Of a DNA stretch of 64,000 nt, positions 32,853-42,306 are shown one piece after another (within the stretch, counting starts at the first letter, position 1; every line of letters begins with the position of its first letter). The notes under the pieces are model-generated. The model did not search any database and was not told where the DNA came from. It saw nothing but the letters and a program-made list of their open reading frames with translations. The position numbers and the translations under genes were made by a program. Origin of the DNA: Kitasatospora sp. NBC_00315 (GTDB lineage Bacteria > Actinomycetota > Actinomycetes > Streptomycetales > Streptomycetaceae); the NCBI RefSeq assembly GCF_041435095.1, contig NZ_CP108025.1:6758001-6822000 (forward strand). The letters are read 5' to 3'.

Positions 32853-35288
32853 TTGCCCGACGAGGTTGTGCCCACGGCCGCACCGGCCGCCCCCGACAGC
32901 GAGCCCGCGCCCACGGGGGCCGTCCCGGCGCGTCCCGCCCCGGCCGCCTCGCGTGCGGTGGCTCCCGCGCACCGCCCGTCCTCCGCGAGCGGCATGCGGG
33001 CCCGGCTGGCCCGGCTCGGCGGTCAGCGCAGCACGGTGCTCAACCCGGTGCTGGAGCCGCTGTTCCGCAGCATCAGGGCCAACGACGCCAAGGCCGACCC
33101 GGCGCTGCTGCGCGACATCGAGCGGGCGTACGCGGTGGCCGAGAAGTGGCACCGCGGCCAGAAGCGCAAGAGCGGCGACCCGTACATCACCCACCCGCTG
33201 GCCGTCTCCACCATCCTGGCCGAGCTGGGCATGGACGCCGCCACCCTGATGGCCGGCCTGCTGCACGACACGGTGGAGGACACCGACTACGGCCTGGAGA
33301 CCCTGCGCAAGGACTTCGGCGACTCGGTCGCCCTGCTGGTCGACGGCGTCACCAAGCTCGACCGGGTGAAGTTCGGCGAGGCGGCGCAGGCCGAGACGGT
33401 GCGCAAGATGGTCGTGGCGATGGCCAAGGACCCGCGGGTCCTGGTGATCAAGCTCGCCGACCGCCTGCACAACATGCGCACCATGCGCTACCTCAAGCGG
33501 GAGAAGCAGGAGGCCAAGGCCCGCGAGACGCTGGAGATCTACGCTCCGCTGGCGCACCGCCTGGGCATGAACACCATCAAGTGGGAGCTGGAGGACCTCG
33601 CCTTCGCGATCCTCTACCCCAAGATGTACGACGAGATCGTGCGGCTGGTCGCCGAGCGCGCCCCCAAGCGGGACGAGTACCTGGCCACCGTCATCGACCA
33701 GGTCCAGGGCGATCTGCGCGGGGCGCGGATCACCGCCTCCGTCACCGGCCGGCCGAAGCACTACTACTCGGTCTACCAGAAGATGATCGTGCGGGGCCGC
33801 GACTTCGCCGAGATCTACGACCTGGTGGGCATCCGGGTCCTGGTCGACACCGTCCGCGACTGCTACGCGGCGCTGGGCACCATCCACGCGCGGTGGAACC
33901 CGGTGCCGGGGCGGTTCAAGGACTACATCGCGATGCCCAAGTTCAACATGTACCAGTCGCTGCACACCACGGTGATCGGCCCCGGCGGCAAGCCGGTCGA
34001 GCTGCAGATCCGCACCTTCGACATGCACCGCCGGGCCGAGTACGGCATCGCGGCGCACTGGAAGTACAAGCAGCGCGCGGTGGCCGGCGCCTCCAAGGTC
34101 CGTACGGACACCCCCTCGCAGACCCGTAAGGACGACAAGGCCGGCGCCGTCAACGAGATGGCCTGGCTGCGGCAGCTGCTGGACTGGCAGAAGGAGACCG
34201 AGGACCCGAGCGAGTTCCTGGAGTCGCTGCGCTTCGACCTCTCCAACAACGAGGTCTTCGTCTTCACGCCCAAGGGCGACGTGATAGCGCTGCCGGCCGC
34301 CGCGACGCCGGTGGACTTCGCCTTCGCGGTGCACACCGAGGTCGGGTACCGCTGCATCGGGGCCCGGGTCAACGGCCGGCTGGTGCCACTGGAGTCCACC
34401 CTGGAGAACGGCGACACCGTCGAGGTGTTCACCTCCAAGGCCGAGAACGCCGGCCCGTCCCGGGACTGGCTGGGCTTCGTCAAGTCACCGCGCGCCCGGA
34501 ACAAGATCAAGGCCTGGTTCTCCAAGGAGCGCCGCGAGGAGGCCATCGAGCAGGGCAAGGACTCGATCGCCCGCGCGATGCGCAAGCAGGGGCTGCCGAT
34601 CCAGCGGATCCTCACCGGGGACTCGCTGGTCACGCTGGCGCACGAGATGCGTTACCCCGACATCTCCTCGCTGTACGCGGCGATCGGTGAGGGCCACGTC
34701 TCGGCCCAGAACATCGTCCAGAAGCTGGTACAGGCGCTCGGCGGCGAGGACGGGGCCACCGAGGACCTCGCCGAGACGGCGACCCCGACGCAGGACGGCG
34801 GCCGCGCCGCGCGGCGCCGGGCCAAGGGCGATCCGGGCGTGACCGTCAAGGGCGTGGAGGATCTCTGGGTCAAGCTCTCGCGCTGCTGCACGCCGGTGCC
34901 GGGCGACCCGATCATCGGCTTCGTGACGCGCGGCAACGGGGTGTCGGTGCACCGTGCGGACTGCGTCAACGTGGAGTCGCTCAACCAGCAGCCGGAGCGG
35001 ATGATCGAGGTCGAGTGGGCCGCCACCCAGTCCTCGGTCTTCCTGGTGGCCATCCAGGTCGAGGCGCTGGACCGCTCGCGGCTGCTCTCGGACGTCACCC
35101 GGGTGCTCTCGGACCAGCACGTCAACATCCTGTCGGCGGCGGTGCAGACCTCCCGGGACCGGGTCGCGATGAGCCGCTTCACCTTCGAGATGGGCGACCC
35201 CAAGCACCTGGGGCACGTGCTCAAGGCGGTCCGCGGCGTCGAGGGCGTGTACGACGTCTACCGGGTCACCTCGGCCCGCAACAAGTAG
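32853..35288 (+). CDS. rel: Bifunctional (p)ppGpp synthetase/hydrolase
   Basis: An 811-residue long RSH protein. An Ala/Pro-rich N-tail precedes the HD hydrolase domain (YITHPLAVSTILAE, LLHDTVEDT). The synthetase domain has GRPKHYYSVYQKM and RFKDYIA, the RxKD form typical of bifunctional enzymes rather than the ExDD of E. coli RelA. TGS, a Cys-pair zinc region (LSRCCTPVPGD) and an ACT domain follow. It controls the stringent response and, in streptomycetes, antibiotic production. The start is TTG at 32853, with GAGGAG five bases upstream, giving MPDEVVPTA. Confidence 0.96.
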   Translation: MPDEVVPTAAPAAPDSEPAPTGAVPARPAPAASRAVAPAHRPSSASGMRARLARLGGQRSTVLNPVLEPLFRSIRANDAKADPALLRDIERAYAVAEKWHRGQKRKSGDPYITHPLAVSTILAELGMDAATLMAGLLHDTVEDTDYGLETLRKDFGDSVALLVDGVTKLDRVKFGEAAQAETVRKMVVAMAKDPRVLVIKLADRLHNMRTMRYLKREKQEAKARETLEIYAPLAHRLGMNTIKWELEDLAFAILYPKMYDEIVRLVAERAPKRDEYLATVIDQVQGDLRGARITASVTGRPKHYYSVYQKMIVRGRDFAEIYDLVGIRVLVDTVRDCYAALGTIHARWNPVPGRFKDYIAMPKFNMYQSLHTTVIGPGGKPVELQIRTFDMHRRAEYGIAAHWKYKQRAVAGASKVRTDTPSQTRKDDKAGAVNEMAWLRQLLDWQKETEDPSEFLESLRFDLSNNEVFVFTPKGDVIALPAAATPVDFAFAVHTEVGYRCIGARVNGRLVPLESTLENGDTVEVFTSKAENAGPSRDWLGFVKSPRARNKIKAWFSKERREEAIEQGKDSIARAMRKQGLPIQRILTGDSLVTLAHEMRYPDISSLYAAIGEGHVSAQNIVQKLVQALGGEDGATEDLAETATPTQDGGRAARRRAKGDPGVTVKGVEDLWVKLSRCCTPVPGDPIIGFVTRGNGVSVHRADCVNVESLNQQPERMIEVEWAATQSSVFLVAIQVEALDRSRLLSDVTRVLSDQHVNILSAAVQTSRDRVAMSRFTFEMGDPKHLGHVLKAVRGVEGVYDVYRVTSARNK

Positions 35289-35293
35289 CCGTA

Positions 35294-35335
35294 CGGGCGA
35301 GGGCCCCACCGCCGCGGCGGTGGGGCCCTCGCCCG
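35294..35335. terminator. 42-bp perfect palindrome terminator between rel and the DUF349 gene
   Basis: Arms 35294-35314 and 35315-35335 are fully complementary, giving about 19 pairs around a 4-nt loop. It lies between two convergent stops and can serve both strands. Confidence 0.85.
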
Positions 35336-35350
35336 CGTTCGGCGGCGGTG

Positions 35351-36580
35351 TCAGCCGCTGAACTCCTCCAGGCTCTTCTGGGCCTGGTCCAGCAGGGTCT
35401 GCAGGCCCGCCAGCTCGCCCTCCAGCTTGGCGGTCCGGGAGGCGTTGCCGGCCGCGCGGGCCTTCGCCAGGTCGGCGTTCAGCTTGTCGGCCTTGCCCTG
35501 GAGCAGACCGGCCATGCCGGCCGCGCGGGCCCGGGCCTCCGGGTTGGAGCGCTGCCACTCGGCCTCCTCGGCCTCGCGGATCGCCCGCTCGACCACACCG
35601 AGGCGGCCGTCCAGCTTCGGACGCGCGTCACGGGGGACGTGGCCGATGGCCTCCCAGCGCTCGCTGACGTCGCGCAGCGCCGCCTTGGCCGCCTTGAGGT
35701 CGGTGATCGGCAGGATCGTCTCCGCCTCGGCCGCCAGCACCTCCTTGAGCTTCTGGTTCTCGACCTGCTCGGCGTCGCGCTCGCTGAACACGGCGGAGCG
35801 CGCCTGGAAGAACACGTCCTGCGCGCCGCGGAACCGCGCCCACAGCTCGTCCTCGACGTCGCGCTGGGCGCGGCCGGCGGCCTTCCAACGGGTCATCAGG
35901 TCGCGGTAGCGGGCCGCGGTGTCGCCCCACTCGGTGGAGGAGGACAGCGCCTCCGCCTCGGTGACCAGCTTCTCCTTGGCCGCGCGGGCGTGGTCGCGCT
36001 CGGCGTCCAGGGTCGCGAAGTGCGCCTTGCGGTGCTTGGAGAAGACCGAGCGGGCGTGCGAGAAGCGGTGCCACAGCTCGTCGTCGCTCTTGCGGTCCAG
36101 GCGCGGCAGCGCCTTCCAGGTGTCCACCAGGGCGCGCAGCCGGTCGCCGGCCTCCCGCCACTGGGTCGACTCGGCGAGCTGCTCGGCCTCGGCCACCAGC
36201 TTGTCCTTGGCCACGCGGGTCTCGTCCTGCGCCTTGGCGCGGGCGATCTTGCGCTCCTCGCGGCGGGTCTCGATGTCGGCGCTCAGCGCGTCCAGCCGCT
36301 TGGCCAGCGCGTCCAGGTCACCGACCGCGTGCGCCTCGACGACCTGCGCACGCAGGTGCTCCAGTGCCGCCTGGGCGTCCTTGGCAGCCAGGTCGGTGGT
36401 CCGTACCCGCTTCTCCAGCAGGCCGATCTCCACGGCGATGCCCTGGTACTTGCGCTCGAAGTAGGCCAGGGCCTCCTCGGGCGAGCCGGCCTGCCAGGAG
36501 CCGACGACGCGTTCGCCGTCCGCCGTCCTGACGTAGACCGTCCCCTGCTCGTCGACACGGCCCCACGGGTCGCTGCTCAT
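35351..36580 (-). CDS. DUF349 repeat protein
   Basis: A 409-residue, almost entirely helical and highly charged protein with about four DUF349 repeats, each carrying a W...G type core (for example STQWREAGDRLRALVDTWKALP and STEWGDTAARYRDLMTRWKAAG), ending in a coiled-coil region. The N-terminal 45 residues form a small beta domain (WGRVDEQGTVYVRTADGERVVGSW). DUF349 proteins have been linked to RNA binding and cell-cycle phenotypes, but the function here is unknown. The ATG at 36580 follows GGAGG by seven bases. Confidence 0.88.
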   Translation of the reverse strand: MSSDPWGRVDEQGTVYVRTADGERVVGSWQAGSPEEALAYFERKYQGIAVEIGLLEKRVRTTDLAAKDAQAALEHLRAQVVEAHAVGDLDALAKRLDALSADIETRREERKIARAKAQDETRVAKDKLVAEAEQLAESTQWREAGDRLRALVDTWKALPRLDRKSDDELWHRFSHARSVFSKHRKAHFATLDAERDHARAAKEKLVTEAEALSSSTEWGDTAARYRDLMTRWKAAGRAQRDVEDELWARFRGAQDVFFQARSAVFSERDAEQVENQKLKEVLAAEAETILPITDLKAAKAALRDVSERWEAIGHVPRDARPKLDGRLGVVERAIREAEEAEWQRSNPEARARAAGMAGLLQGKADKLNADLAKARAAGNASRTAKLEGELAGLQTLLDQAQKSLEEFSG

Positions 36581-36793
36581 AGCGCGTCCTCCACATGACG
36601 TCGCGCCCGCGCCGGGGCGGCACGCGTCCGTCGTCCACAGTTGATGTGCGGCGGACCGATGAGTCCGCCGTCCCGCCCGCCGTACGACCAGCCGAGGGTG
36701 ACGGCCGACGGGTCTGGGCACCCTACACAACGCCAACATAGGCGACCAGTGCCGGTGCTGTCCGCATCCCCGGCCGGGCGATTTCGGCCCGAA

Positions 36794-36831
36794 GCCGGGC
36801 GGCGGCCACCCGCAGGTGTCCGCCGCCCGGC
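36794..36831 (-). terminator. Terminator of the cyclophilin gene
   Basis: A 12-bp perfect outer stem (36794-36805 with 36820-36831) plus an inner CACC/GGTG stem. Positioned just past the minus-strand cyclophilin stop; T tract poor. Confidence 0.6.
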
Positions 36832-36842
36832 GCCGGGGTCGA

Positions 36843-37658
36843 TCAACCCTTCGCGGTGGTCACCGCGTTGAGCGTGACGTCGGCCATCGGGGCGCCGTCC
36901 GTGCCGCCGTCCAGGGTGCCGGCCGCGGCGATCTTCGTGAGCACGTCCAGGCCACCGGTGATCTTGCCGAACGGGGTGTAGCTCGGCGGCAGCTGGGTGT
37001 CCTTGTAGACCAGGAAGAACTGGCTGCCGTTGGTGCCCGCACCGGCGTTGGCCATCGCGACGGTGCCCGCCGGGTAGGTCGCACCGGTCAGGTTCTCGTC
37101 GGCGAACTGGTAGCCCGGGCCGCCCGAGCCGGAGCCGGTCGGGTCACCGCACTGCAGCACGAAGATGCCGTCGGTGGTGAGGCGGTGGCACTTCACGTGG
37201 TCGAAGTACTGCTCGCCGGAGAGGAAGGCGAAGGAGTTCACGGTGTGCGGCGCCTTGGCGGCGTCCAGCGCGATCGTCACCTTGCCGCAGTTGGTGTCCA
37301 GGGTCGCGGTGTAGGCGGCCTTGGCGTCCACCGTCATGGCCGGCTCCGCCGCCCACTGCTTGGCGTTCGGCTTGCCGTCGGCCGGGGCGGCGCAGCCGTC
37401 CACGGCCTTGCGCACCGCCGGGGTGGTCGCGGTGGCGGCCGGGGTGGGGGCCGCCTGCGCGGACGGGGTCTTCTTGGCGTCCGAGTCGAAGACGCCGCCG
37501 ATCAGGGCGCCGCCGCCGGCGAGCACGACGACCGCGAGCGCGGCGCCGATGATCGCGTTGCGGCGCCGGGTGTGCTTCTGTGCCTCGGCGCGGCGCTCGG
37601 CCTGACGCTCGTACTTCTCGCGGGCGAGCTGCCGCCGCCGCTGTTCGCTGGTGACCAC
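36843..37658 (-). CDS. Membrane-anchored cyclophilin-type peptidyl-prolyl isomerase
   Basis: A 271-residue protein with a very basic cytoplasmic N-terminus (about 33 residues), one membrane helix (NAIIGAALAVVVLAGGGALIGG, about 34-55), an Ala/Thr/Pro linker, then a cyclophilin domain from about 110 (CGKVTIALDAAKAPHTVNSF, FVLQCGDPTGSGSGGPGY, GTNGSQFFLVYKD). It should fold secreted proteins on the outer membrane face. The cyclophilin core includes the FFLVY substrate segment, but the usual FHRV reads KCHRLT. The GTG at 37658 has AGGAG. Confidence 0.9.
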   Translation of the reverse strand: MVTSEQRRRQLAREKYERQAERRAEAQKHTRRRNAIIGAALAVVVLAGGGALIGGVFDSDAKKTPSAQAAPTPAATATTPAVRKAVDGCAAPADGKPNAKQWAAEPAMTVDAKAAYTATLDTNCGKVTIALDAAKAPHTVNSFAFLSGEQYFDHVKCHRLTTDGIFVLQCGDPTGSGSGGPGYQFADENLTGATYPAGTVAMANAGAGTNGSQFFLVYKDTQLPPSYTPFGKITGGLDVLTKIAAAGTLDGGTDGAPMADVTLNAVTTAKG

Positions 37659-37943
37659 CGGCCGTGTCTCCTACACATGAGCTGGGGCCCCGTCCTGTCC
37701 GTGCCGGGCGGGTCGGGGTTCTGGGGGTGCTGCTCCGAGGGTGTTGCTGCGGATCATCGCACCCATCGGCGGCCAAGTGTAGGGACCTCGTACGTAAGAG
37801 CGGGGTGAGGCGCGGGCACGGCGGCGTGCTATCTGGTTCGCAACCGGTGCCGCGGCGCCGGTAGGCTGCAGGTGGAACCGCCGCACTCCCGCCATCACCG
37901 CGGCAGCCGCCATCCGATCGACGACCGACCACGGAGGACTCGC

Positions 37944-38651
37944 GTGTTCATCGCCGGATTCCCCGCGGGCGCCTGGGGTACCAACTGCTACCTGGTGGCG
38001 CCCGCTCCCGGCGAGGAGTGCGTCATCGTCGACCCGGGGCACGAGGCCACCCAGGGCGTCGAGGATCTCATCCGCGAGCACCGGCTCAGGCCGGTCGCGG
38101 TCGTCCTCACCCACGGGCACATCGACCACGTCGCCTCCGTGATGCCGATCTGCGGCGCCCGCGGGGTCCCGGCCTGGATCCATCCCGAGGACCGCTACAT
38201 GCTGGCTGACCCGGAGCGCGCGCTCGGCCGCTCGCTCGGGCAGCAGCTGATGGGCTCGATCACCGTCGGCGAGCCGGACGAGGTCCACGAGCTCAAGGAC
38301 GGCAGCGTCCTGGAGCTGGCCGGGCTGAGCCTCACGGTGGACCACGCCCCCGGCCATACCGGGGGGTCGGTGACCTTCAGGACGCCGGCGGCGGCGGACG
38401 TCCCGCCGGTGCTGTTCTCGGGCGACCTGCTCTTCGCCGGCTCCATCGGGCGCACGGATCTGCCGGGCGGCTCCAGCGAAGCGATCATGCGGTCGCTGGC
38501 CCGGGTCTGCCTGCCCCTCGACGACGCGACCGTGGTCCTCTCCGGCCACGGCACCCAGACCACCATCGGCCGCGAGCGCGCCACCAACCCCTACCTCCAG
38601 CAGGCAGCCGGTGCGCAGGGCGCGCCCGGCTTCCCGCGACGAGGAATGTGA
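37944..38651 (+). CDS. MBL-fold metallo-hydrolase (glyoxalase II-like)
   Basis: A 235-residue protein with the metal motif THGHIDH (about 56-62), further ligands in HAPGHTGGS, GDLLF and SGHGT near the C-terminus. This set fits the glyoxalase II/RNase Z-like superfamily. The substrate is unknown; coupling to hisS is conserved in actinobacteria. The GTG at 37944 follows CGGAGGA. The stop overlaps the hisS start (GTGA). TAGGCT at 37862-37867 is a possible -10 element. Confidence 0.88.
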   Translation: MFIAGFPAGAWGTNCYLVAPAPGEECVIVDPGHEATQGVEDLIREHRLRPVAVVLTHGHIDHVASVMPICGARGVPAWIHPEDRYMLADPERALGRSLGQQLMGSITVGEPDEVHELKDGSVLELAGLSLTVDHAPGHTGGSVTFRTPAAADVPPVLFSGDLLFAGSIGRTDLPGGSSEAIMRSLARVCLPLDDATVVLSGHGTQTTIGRERATNPYLQQAAGAQGAPGFPRRGM

Positions 38652-39925
38652 CGGAAGAGAAGTTGAGCACCTTCAACGCCCCCAAGGGCACCTACGACCT
38701 GCTGCCGCCGAGCTCCGCGACCTACCTGGCGATCCGCGAGCGCCTGAGCGCGCCACTGCGCCGGGCCGGCTACGGCTACATCGAGACCCCGGTCTTCGAG
38801 GACGTCAAGCTCTTCTCCCGCGGTGTGGGCGAGTCCACCGACATCGTCAACAAGGAGATGTACACCCTCACCACCAAGGGCGGCGACGAGCTCGCGCTGC
38901 GGCCCGAGGGCACCGCCTCGGTCGTGCGGGCCACCCTCCAGGCCAACCTGCACAAGCTCGGCAACCTGCCGGTCAAGCTCTGGTACTCGGGCTCCTTCTA
39001 CCGCTACGAGCGGGCCCAGAAGGGCCGCTACCGCCAGTTCGCCCAGATCGGCGCCGAGGCGATCGGCACCGAGGACCCGGCGCTCGACGCCGAGGTGATC
39101 ATCCTCGCCGACGACGCCTTCCGCTCGCTCGGCCTGCGCGGCTACTCGCTGCTCCTCAACAGCCTCGGCGACAAGCAGTGCCGTCCGGTCTACCGCACCG
39201 CCCTGGTCGAGTTCCTGGCCGGCCTGGACCTGGACGAGGACACCCGCCGCCGGGCCGCGATCAACCCGCTGCGCGTGCTGGACGACAAGCGCGAGAGCGT
39301 GCAGGCCCAGCTCACCGACGCGCCCAGGCTGCGCGACTTCCTCTGCGAGGACTGCAAGGCGTACGACGAGCAGGTGCGCGAGCTGCTCACCGCCGCCGGC
39401 GTCGCCTTCGTGGACGACCCCAAGCTGGTCCGCGGCCTGGACTACTACACCCGCACCACCTTCGAGTTCGTGCACAACGGCCTCGGCGCCCAGTCCGCGA
39501 TCGGCGGCGGCGGTCGCTACGACGGCCTCTCCGAGATGCTCGGCGGCCCCGCGCTGCCGTCCGTCGGCTGGGGCCTCGGGGTGGACCGCACCTACCTGGC
39601 GATGGAGGCCGAGGAGATCGTCCTCGACCTGCCCGCCACCACCTCCGTCTACGCCGTCGCGCTCGGCGAGGAGGCCAAGAACGTCCTGTTCGCCAAGGTC
39701 ACCGAGCTGCGCCGGGCCGGCGTCGCCACGGACCTGGCATTCGGCGTCAAGGGCATCAAGAACGCCATGAAGTCCGCCGACCGGTCGGGTGCCCGCTGGG
39801 CCCTGGTCGCCGGCGACCGCGACCTCGCCGAAGGCGTCGTCCAGCTCAAGGACATGACCACCGGCGAGCAGAACCCCGTCGCCCTGGACGCACTCGTCAC
39901 CACCCTGAAGGAGAAGCAGCAGTGA
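38648..39925 (+). CDS. hisS: Histidyl-tRNA synthetase
   Basis: A 425-residue class II synthetase with motif 1 region PLRRAGYGYIETPVFED, motif 2 LWYSGSFYRYERAQKGRYRQF, the histidine-specific LVRGLDYYTRTTFEF and GGGGRYDGL, motif 3 VGWGLGVDRTYLAME, and a C-terminal anticodon domain. It charges tRNA-His. The GTG at 38648 overlaps the MBL gene stop; a TTG at 38663 would give MSTFNAPKGTYD and is an equally plausible start by comparison with other HisRS. Its stop overlaps aspS. Confidence 0.96.
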   Translation: MTEEKLSTFNAPKGTYDLLPPSSATYLAIRERLSAPLRRAGYGYIETPVFEDVKLFSRGVGESTDIVNKEMYTLTTKGGDELALRPEGTASVVRATLQANLHKLGNLPVKLWYSGSFYRYERAQKGRYRQFAQIGAEAIGTEDPALDAEVIILADDAFRSLGLRGYSLLLNSLGDKQCRPVYRTALVEFLAGLDLDEDTRRRAAINPLRVLDDKRESVQAQLTDAPRLRDFLCEDCKAYDEQVRELLTAAGVAFVDDPKLVRGLDYYTRTTFEFVHNGLGAQSAIGGGGRYDGLSEMLGGPALPSVGWGLGVDRTYLAMEAEEIVLDLPATTSVYAVALGEEAKNVLFAKVTELRRAGVATDLAFGVKGIKNAMKSADRSGARWALVAGDRDLAEGVVQLKDMTTGEQNPVALDALVTTLKEKQQ

Positions 39926-41700
39926 TCCGCACGCACGACGCGGGCACGCTCCGCGCGGAGCACGCCGGCACCACCGTCACCCTGGCCGGCTGGGTCGCCC
40001 GCCGCCGCGACCACGGCGGCGTCGCCTTCATCGATCTGCGCGACGCCTCCGGCACCGTGCAGATCGTGGTGCGCGATCTGGACTCCGTGCACGGCCTGCG
40101 CGCCGAGTACTGCGTCAAGGTCACCGGCGACGTCCGGGTCCGCCCGGAGGGCAACGAGAACACCGAGATCCCGACCGGCGCCGTCGAGGTCGTGGTCAGC
40201 GCCATCGAGGTGCTCTCCGAGGCCGCCCCGCTGCCGTTCCCGGTCGCCGAGTACGAGCCGGGCACGGTCAACGAGGAGGTCCGCCTCCGGTACCGCTACC
40301 TGGACCTGCGCCGCGAGGGCCCGGCCCGCGCGCTGCGCCTGCGCTCCAAGGTGAACCACGTCATCCGCACGGTGATGGAGGAGAACGGCTTCCTCGACAT
40401 CGAGACGCCGTACCTCACCCGCTCCACCCCCGAGGGCGCCCGCGACTTCCTCGTCCCGGTCCGCCTGCAGCCGGGCCACTGGTACGCCCTGCCGCAGTCG
40501 CCCCAGCTGTTCAAGCAGCTGCTGATGGTGGCCGGGATGGAGAAGTACTACCAGATCGCCCGCTGCTTCCGGGACGAGGACTTCCGCGCCGACCGGCAGC
40601 CGGAGTTCACCCAGCTGGACATCGAGGCGTCCTTCGTCGACCAGGAGGACATCCTGGCCCTCGGCGAGAAGACCGTCGCCGCCATCTGGCGCGAGGTGCA
40701 CGGGTACGAGATCCCGAACCCGCTGCCCCGGATGACCTACGCGGACGCCATGAACCGCTACGGCTCCGACAAGCCGGACGTCCGCTTCGGCCAGGAACTG
40801 ACCGACCTCACCGAGTACTTCAAGGGCACCGAGTTCCGGGTCTTCCAGGCCCCGTACGTCGGCGCGGTCGTCATGCCCGGCGGCGCCTCGCAGCCGCGCA
40901 AGCAGCTCGACGCCTGGCAGGACTGGGCCAAGGCCCGCGGTGCCCGCGGTCTCGCCTACGTCGTCATCGACGCCGAGACCGGCGAGCTGCGCGGCCCGGT
41001 CGCCAAGAACCTCAACGAGGAGCACCTGGCCGGCCTCGCCGCCGCCGCCGGGGCCAAGAACGGCGACGCGATCTTCTTCGCGGCCGGCAAGAAGACCCCC
41101 TCGCAGGAGCTGCTCGGCGCCGCCCGCCTGGAGATCGGCCGCCGCTGCGAGCTGATCGACGAGTCGCAGTGGGCCTTCCTCTGGGTGGTCGACTTCCCGA
41201 TGTTCGAGCCGATCGAGGACGACAAGGGGCAGTTCCAGGGCTGGCACGCCGTCCACCACCCCTTCACCGCCCCGACCGCCGAGTCGCTGGCCACCTTCGA
41301 CACCGACCCGGGCAACGCGCTCTCCAACGCGTACGACCTGGTGCTCAACGGCTCGGAGCTGGGCGGCGGTTCGATCCGTATCCACCAGCGCGACGTGCAG
41401 AAGCGGGCGTTCGACGCGATCGGTCTCTCCGAGGAGGAGGCGCAGTCGCAGTTCGGCTTCCTGCTGGACGCCTTCAACTACGGCCCGCCGCCGCACGGTG
41501 GTGTCGCGTTCGGCCTGGACCGCATCGTCACCCTGCTGGGTGGGTACGACACCATCCGGGACGTCATCGCCTTCCCGAAGACGTCCACCGGCGGTGACCC
41601 GCTGACCGGCGCGCCCACGCCGATCACGGTGGCCCAGCGGCGCGAGGCGGGCGTGGACTCCAAGCCCAGGCTCAAGGGCGAGACCGAGCAGCAGGCCTGA
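39922..41700 (+). CDS. aspS: Aspartyl-tRNA synthetase
   Basis: A 592-residue bacterial-type AspRS: N-terminal OB domain (TLAGWVARRRDHGGVAFIDLRD), class II motifs (RYRYLDLRREGPARALRLRS; ARCFRDEDFRADRQPEFTQLD; GVAFGLDRIVTLL) and the GAD insertion domain. The GTG at 39922 overlaps the hisS stop, with AAGGAG upstream in the hisS coding end, so MBL-hisS-aspS is one coupled operon. Whether it also charges tRNA-Asn (non-discriminating) cannot be told from these motifs alone. Confidence 0.97.
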   Translation: MIRTHDAGTLRAEHAGTTVTLAGWVARRRDHGGVAFIDLRDASGTVQIVVRDLDSVHGLRAEYCVKVTGDVRVRPEGNENTEIPTGAVEVVVSAIEVLSEAAPLPFPVAEYEPGTVNEEVRLRYRYLDLRREGPARALRLRSKVNHVIRTVMEENGFLDIETPYLTRSTPEGARDFLVPVRLQPGHWYALPQSPQLFKQLLMVAGMEKYYQIARCFRDEDFRADRQPEFTQLDIEASFVDQEDILALGEKTVAAIWREVHGYEIPNPLPRMTYADAMNRYGSDKPDVRFGQELTDLTEYFKGTEFRVFQAPYVGAVVMPGGASQPRKQLDAWQDWAKARGARGLAYVVIDAETGELRGPVAKNLNEEHLAGLAAAAGAKNGDAIFFAAGKKTPSQELLGAARLEIGRRCELIDESQWAFLWVVDFPMFEPIEDDKGQFQGWHAVHHPFTAPTAESLATFDTDPGNALSNAYDLVLNGSELGGGSIRIHQRDVQKRAFDAIGLSEEEAQSQFGFLLDAFNYGPPPHGGVAFGLDRIVTLLGGYDTIRDVIAFPKTSTGGDPLTGAPTPITVAQRREAGVDSKPRLKGETEQQA

Positions 41701-41723
41701 CGCCCGGTCTGATATACCTTCAC

Positions 41724-41764
41724 GGCCCCGGTACGGGCGCGGACTCCGCGCCCGGGCCGGGGCC
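41724..41764 (+). terminator. Two-tier hairpin after aspS
   Basis: The outer stem GGCCCCGG/CCGGGGCC encloses an inner 9-bp stem GGGCGCGGA/TCCGCGCCC with small bulges. It ends the hisS-aspS operon; there is no T tract. Confidence 0.6.
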
Positions 41765-41799
41765 GGTCCACAATGGCGTGAGACACCGAAGGAGCGGGG

Positions 41800-42306
41800 A
41801 TGGCCCTGCGCACGAGAGTTGAGACCCCTGCGGACGTCCCGGCGACAAGACGGGTCCACATGGCCGCCTTCCCGGGGCCCGACGAGGCCGATCTGGTGGA
41901 CGCGCTGCGAGGTGACCCGGCCTGGCTGCCCGAACTGTCCGTGGTCGCCGTCAACGGCGCCGGACTCGTCCTCGGGCACGCCCTTCTGACGCGTCTGCGG
42001 ATCGGCGACGGGCAGGGCCTGGCGCTCGCACCGGTCGCGGTGGCCCCCGAGTGGCAGCGCAAGGGCGTCGGCGAACTGGTCGTACGGGCCGCCCTCGCGG
42101 CCGCGGCCGAGGCCGGGGAGCGACTGGTCGTCGTCCTCGGCGATCCGGACTACTACGGCAGGTTCGGGTTCGTGGCGGCGGGCGAGTACGACATCACCGG
42201 CCCGTTCGAGGTTCCGGAGGCCTACTTCCAGGCGCTCGTCCTGCCCGCCTACGACGGCGGCCCGCGCGGGCGGTGCGACTACCCCGCGCCGTTCGAGACG
42301 GTCTGA
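41800..42306 (+). CDS. GNAT-family N-acetyltransferase (YhbS-like)
   Basis: A 168-residue protein with a GNAT acetyl-CoA site LAPVAVAPEWQRKGVGELVVRAAL (about 73-96) and the YhbS-like block VVVLGDPDYYGRFGFVAA followed by PEAYFQALVLP. The substrate is unknown. The ATG at 41800 follows GGAGCGGGG. Its last 28 nt overlap the 3' end of the convergent LysR gene. Confidence 0.88.
   Translation: MALRTRVETPADVPATRRVHMAAFPGPDEADLVDALRGDPAWLPELSVVAVNGAGLVLGHALLTRLRIGDGQGLALAPVAVAPEWQRKGVGELVVRAALAAAAEAGERLVVVLGDPDYYGRFGFVAAGEYDITGPFEVPEAYFQALVLPAYDGGPRGRCDYPAPFETV

Noticed and set aside
38611..41700. One open frame running from before hisS through aspS (1029 codons)
   Set aside because: The first 437 codons lie out of frame inside hisS and are Arg/Pro/Gly-rich; AspRS begins at 39922. 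This is not a fusion.
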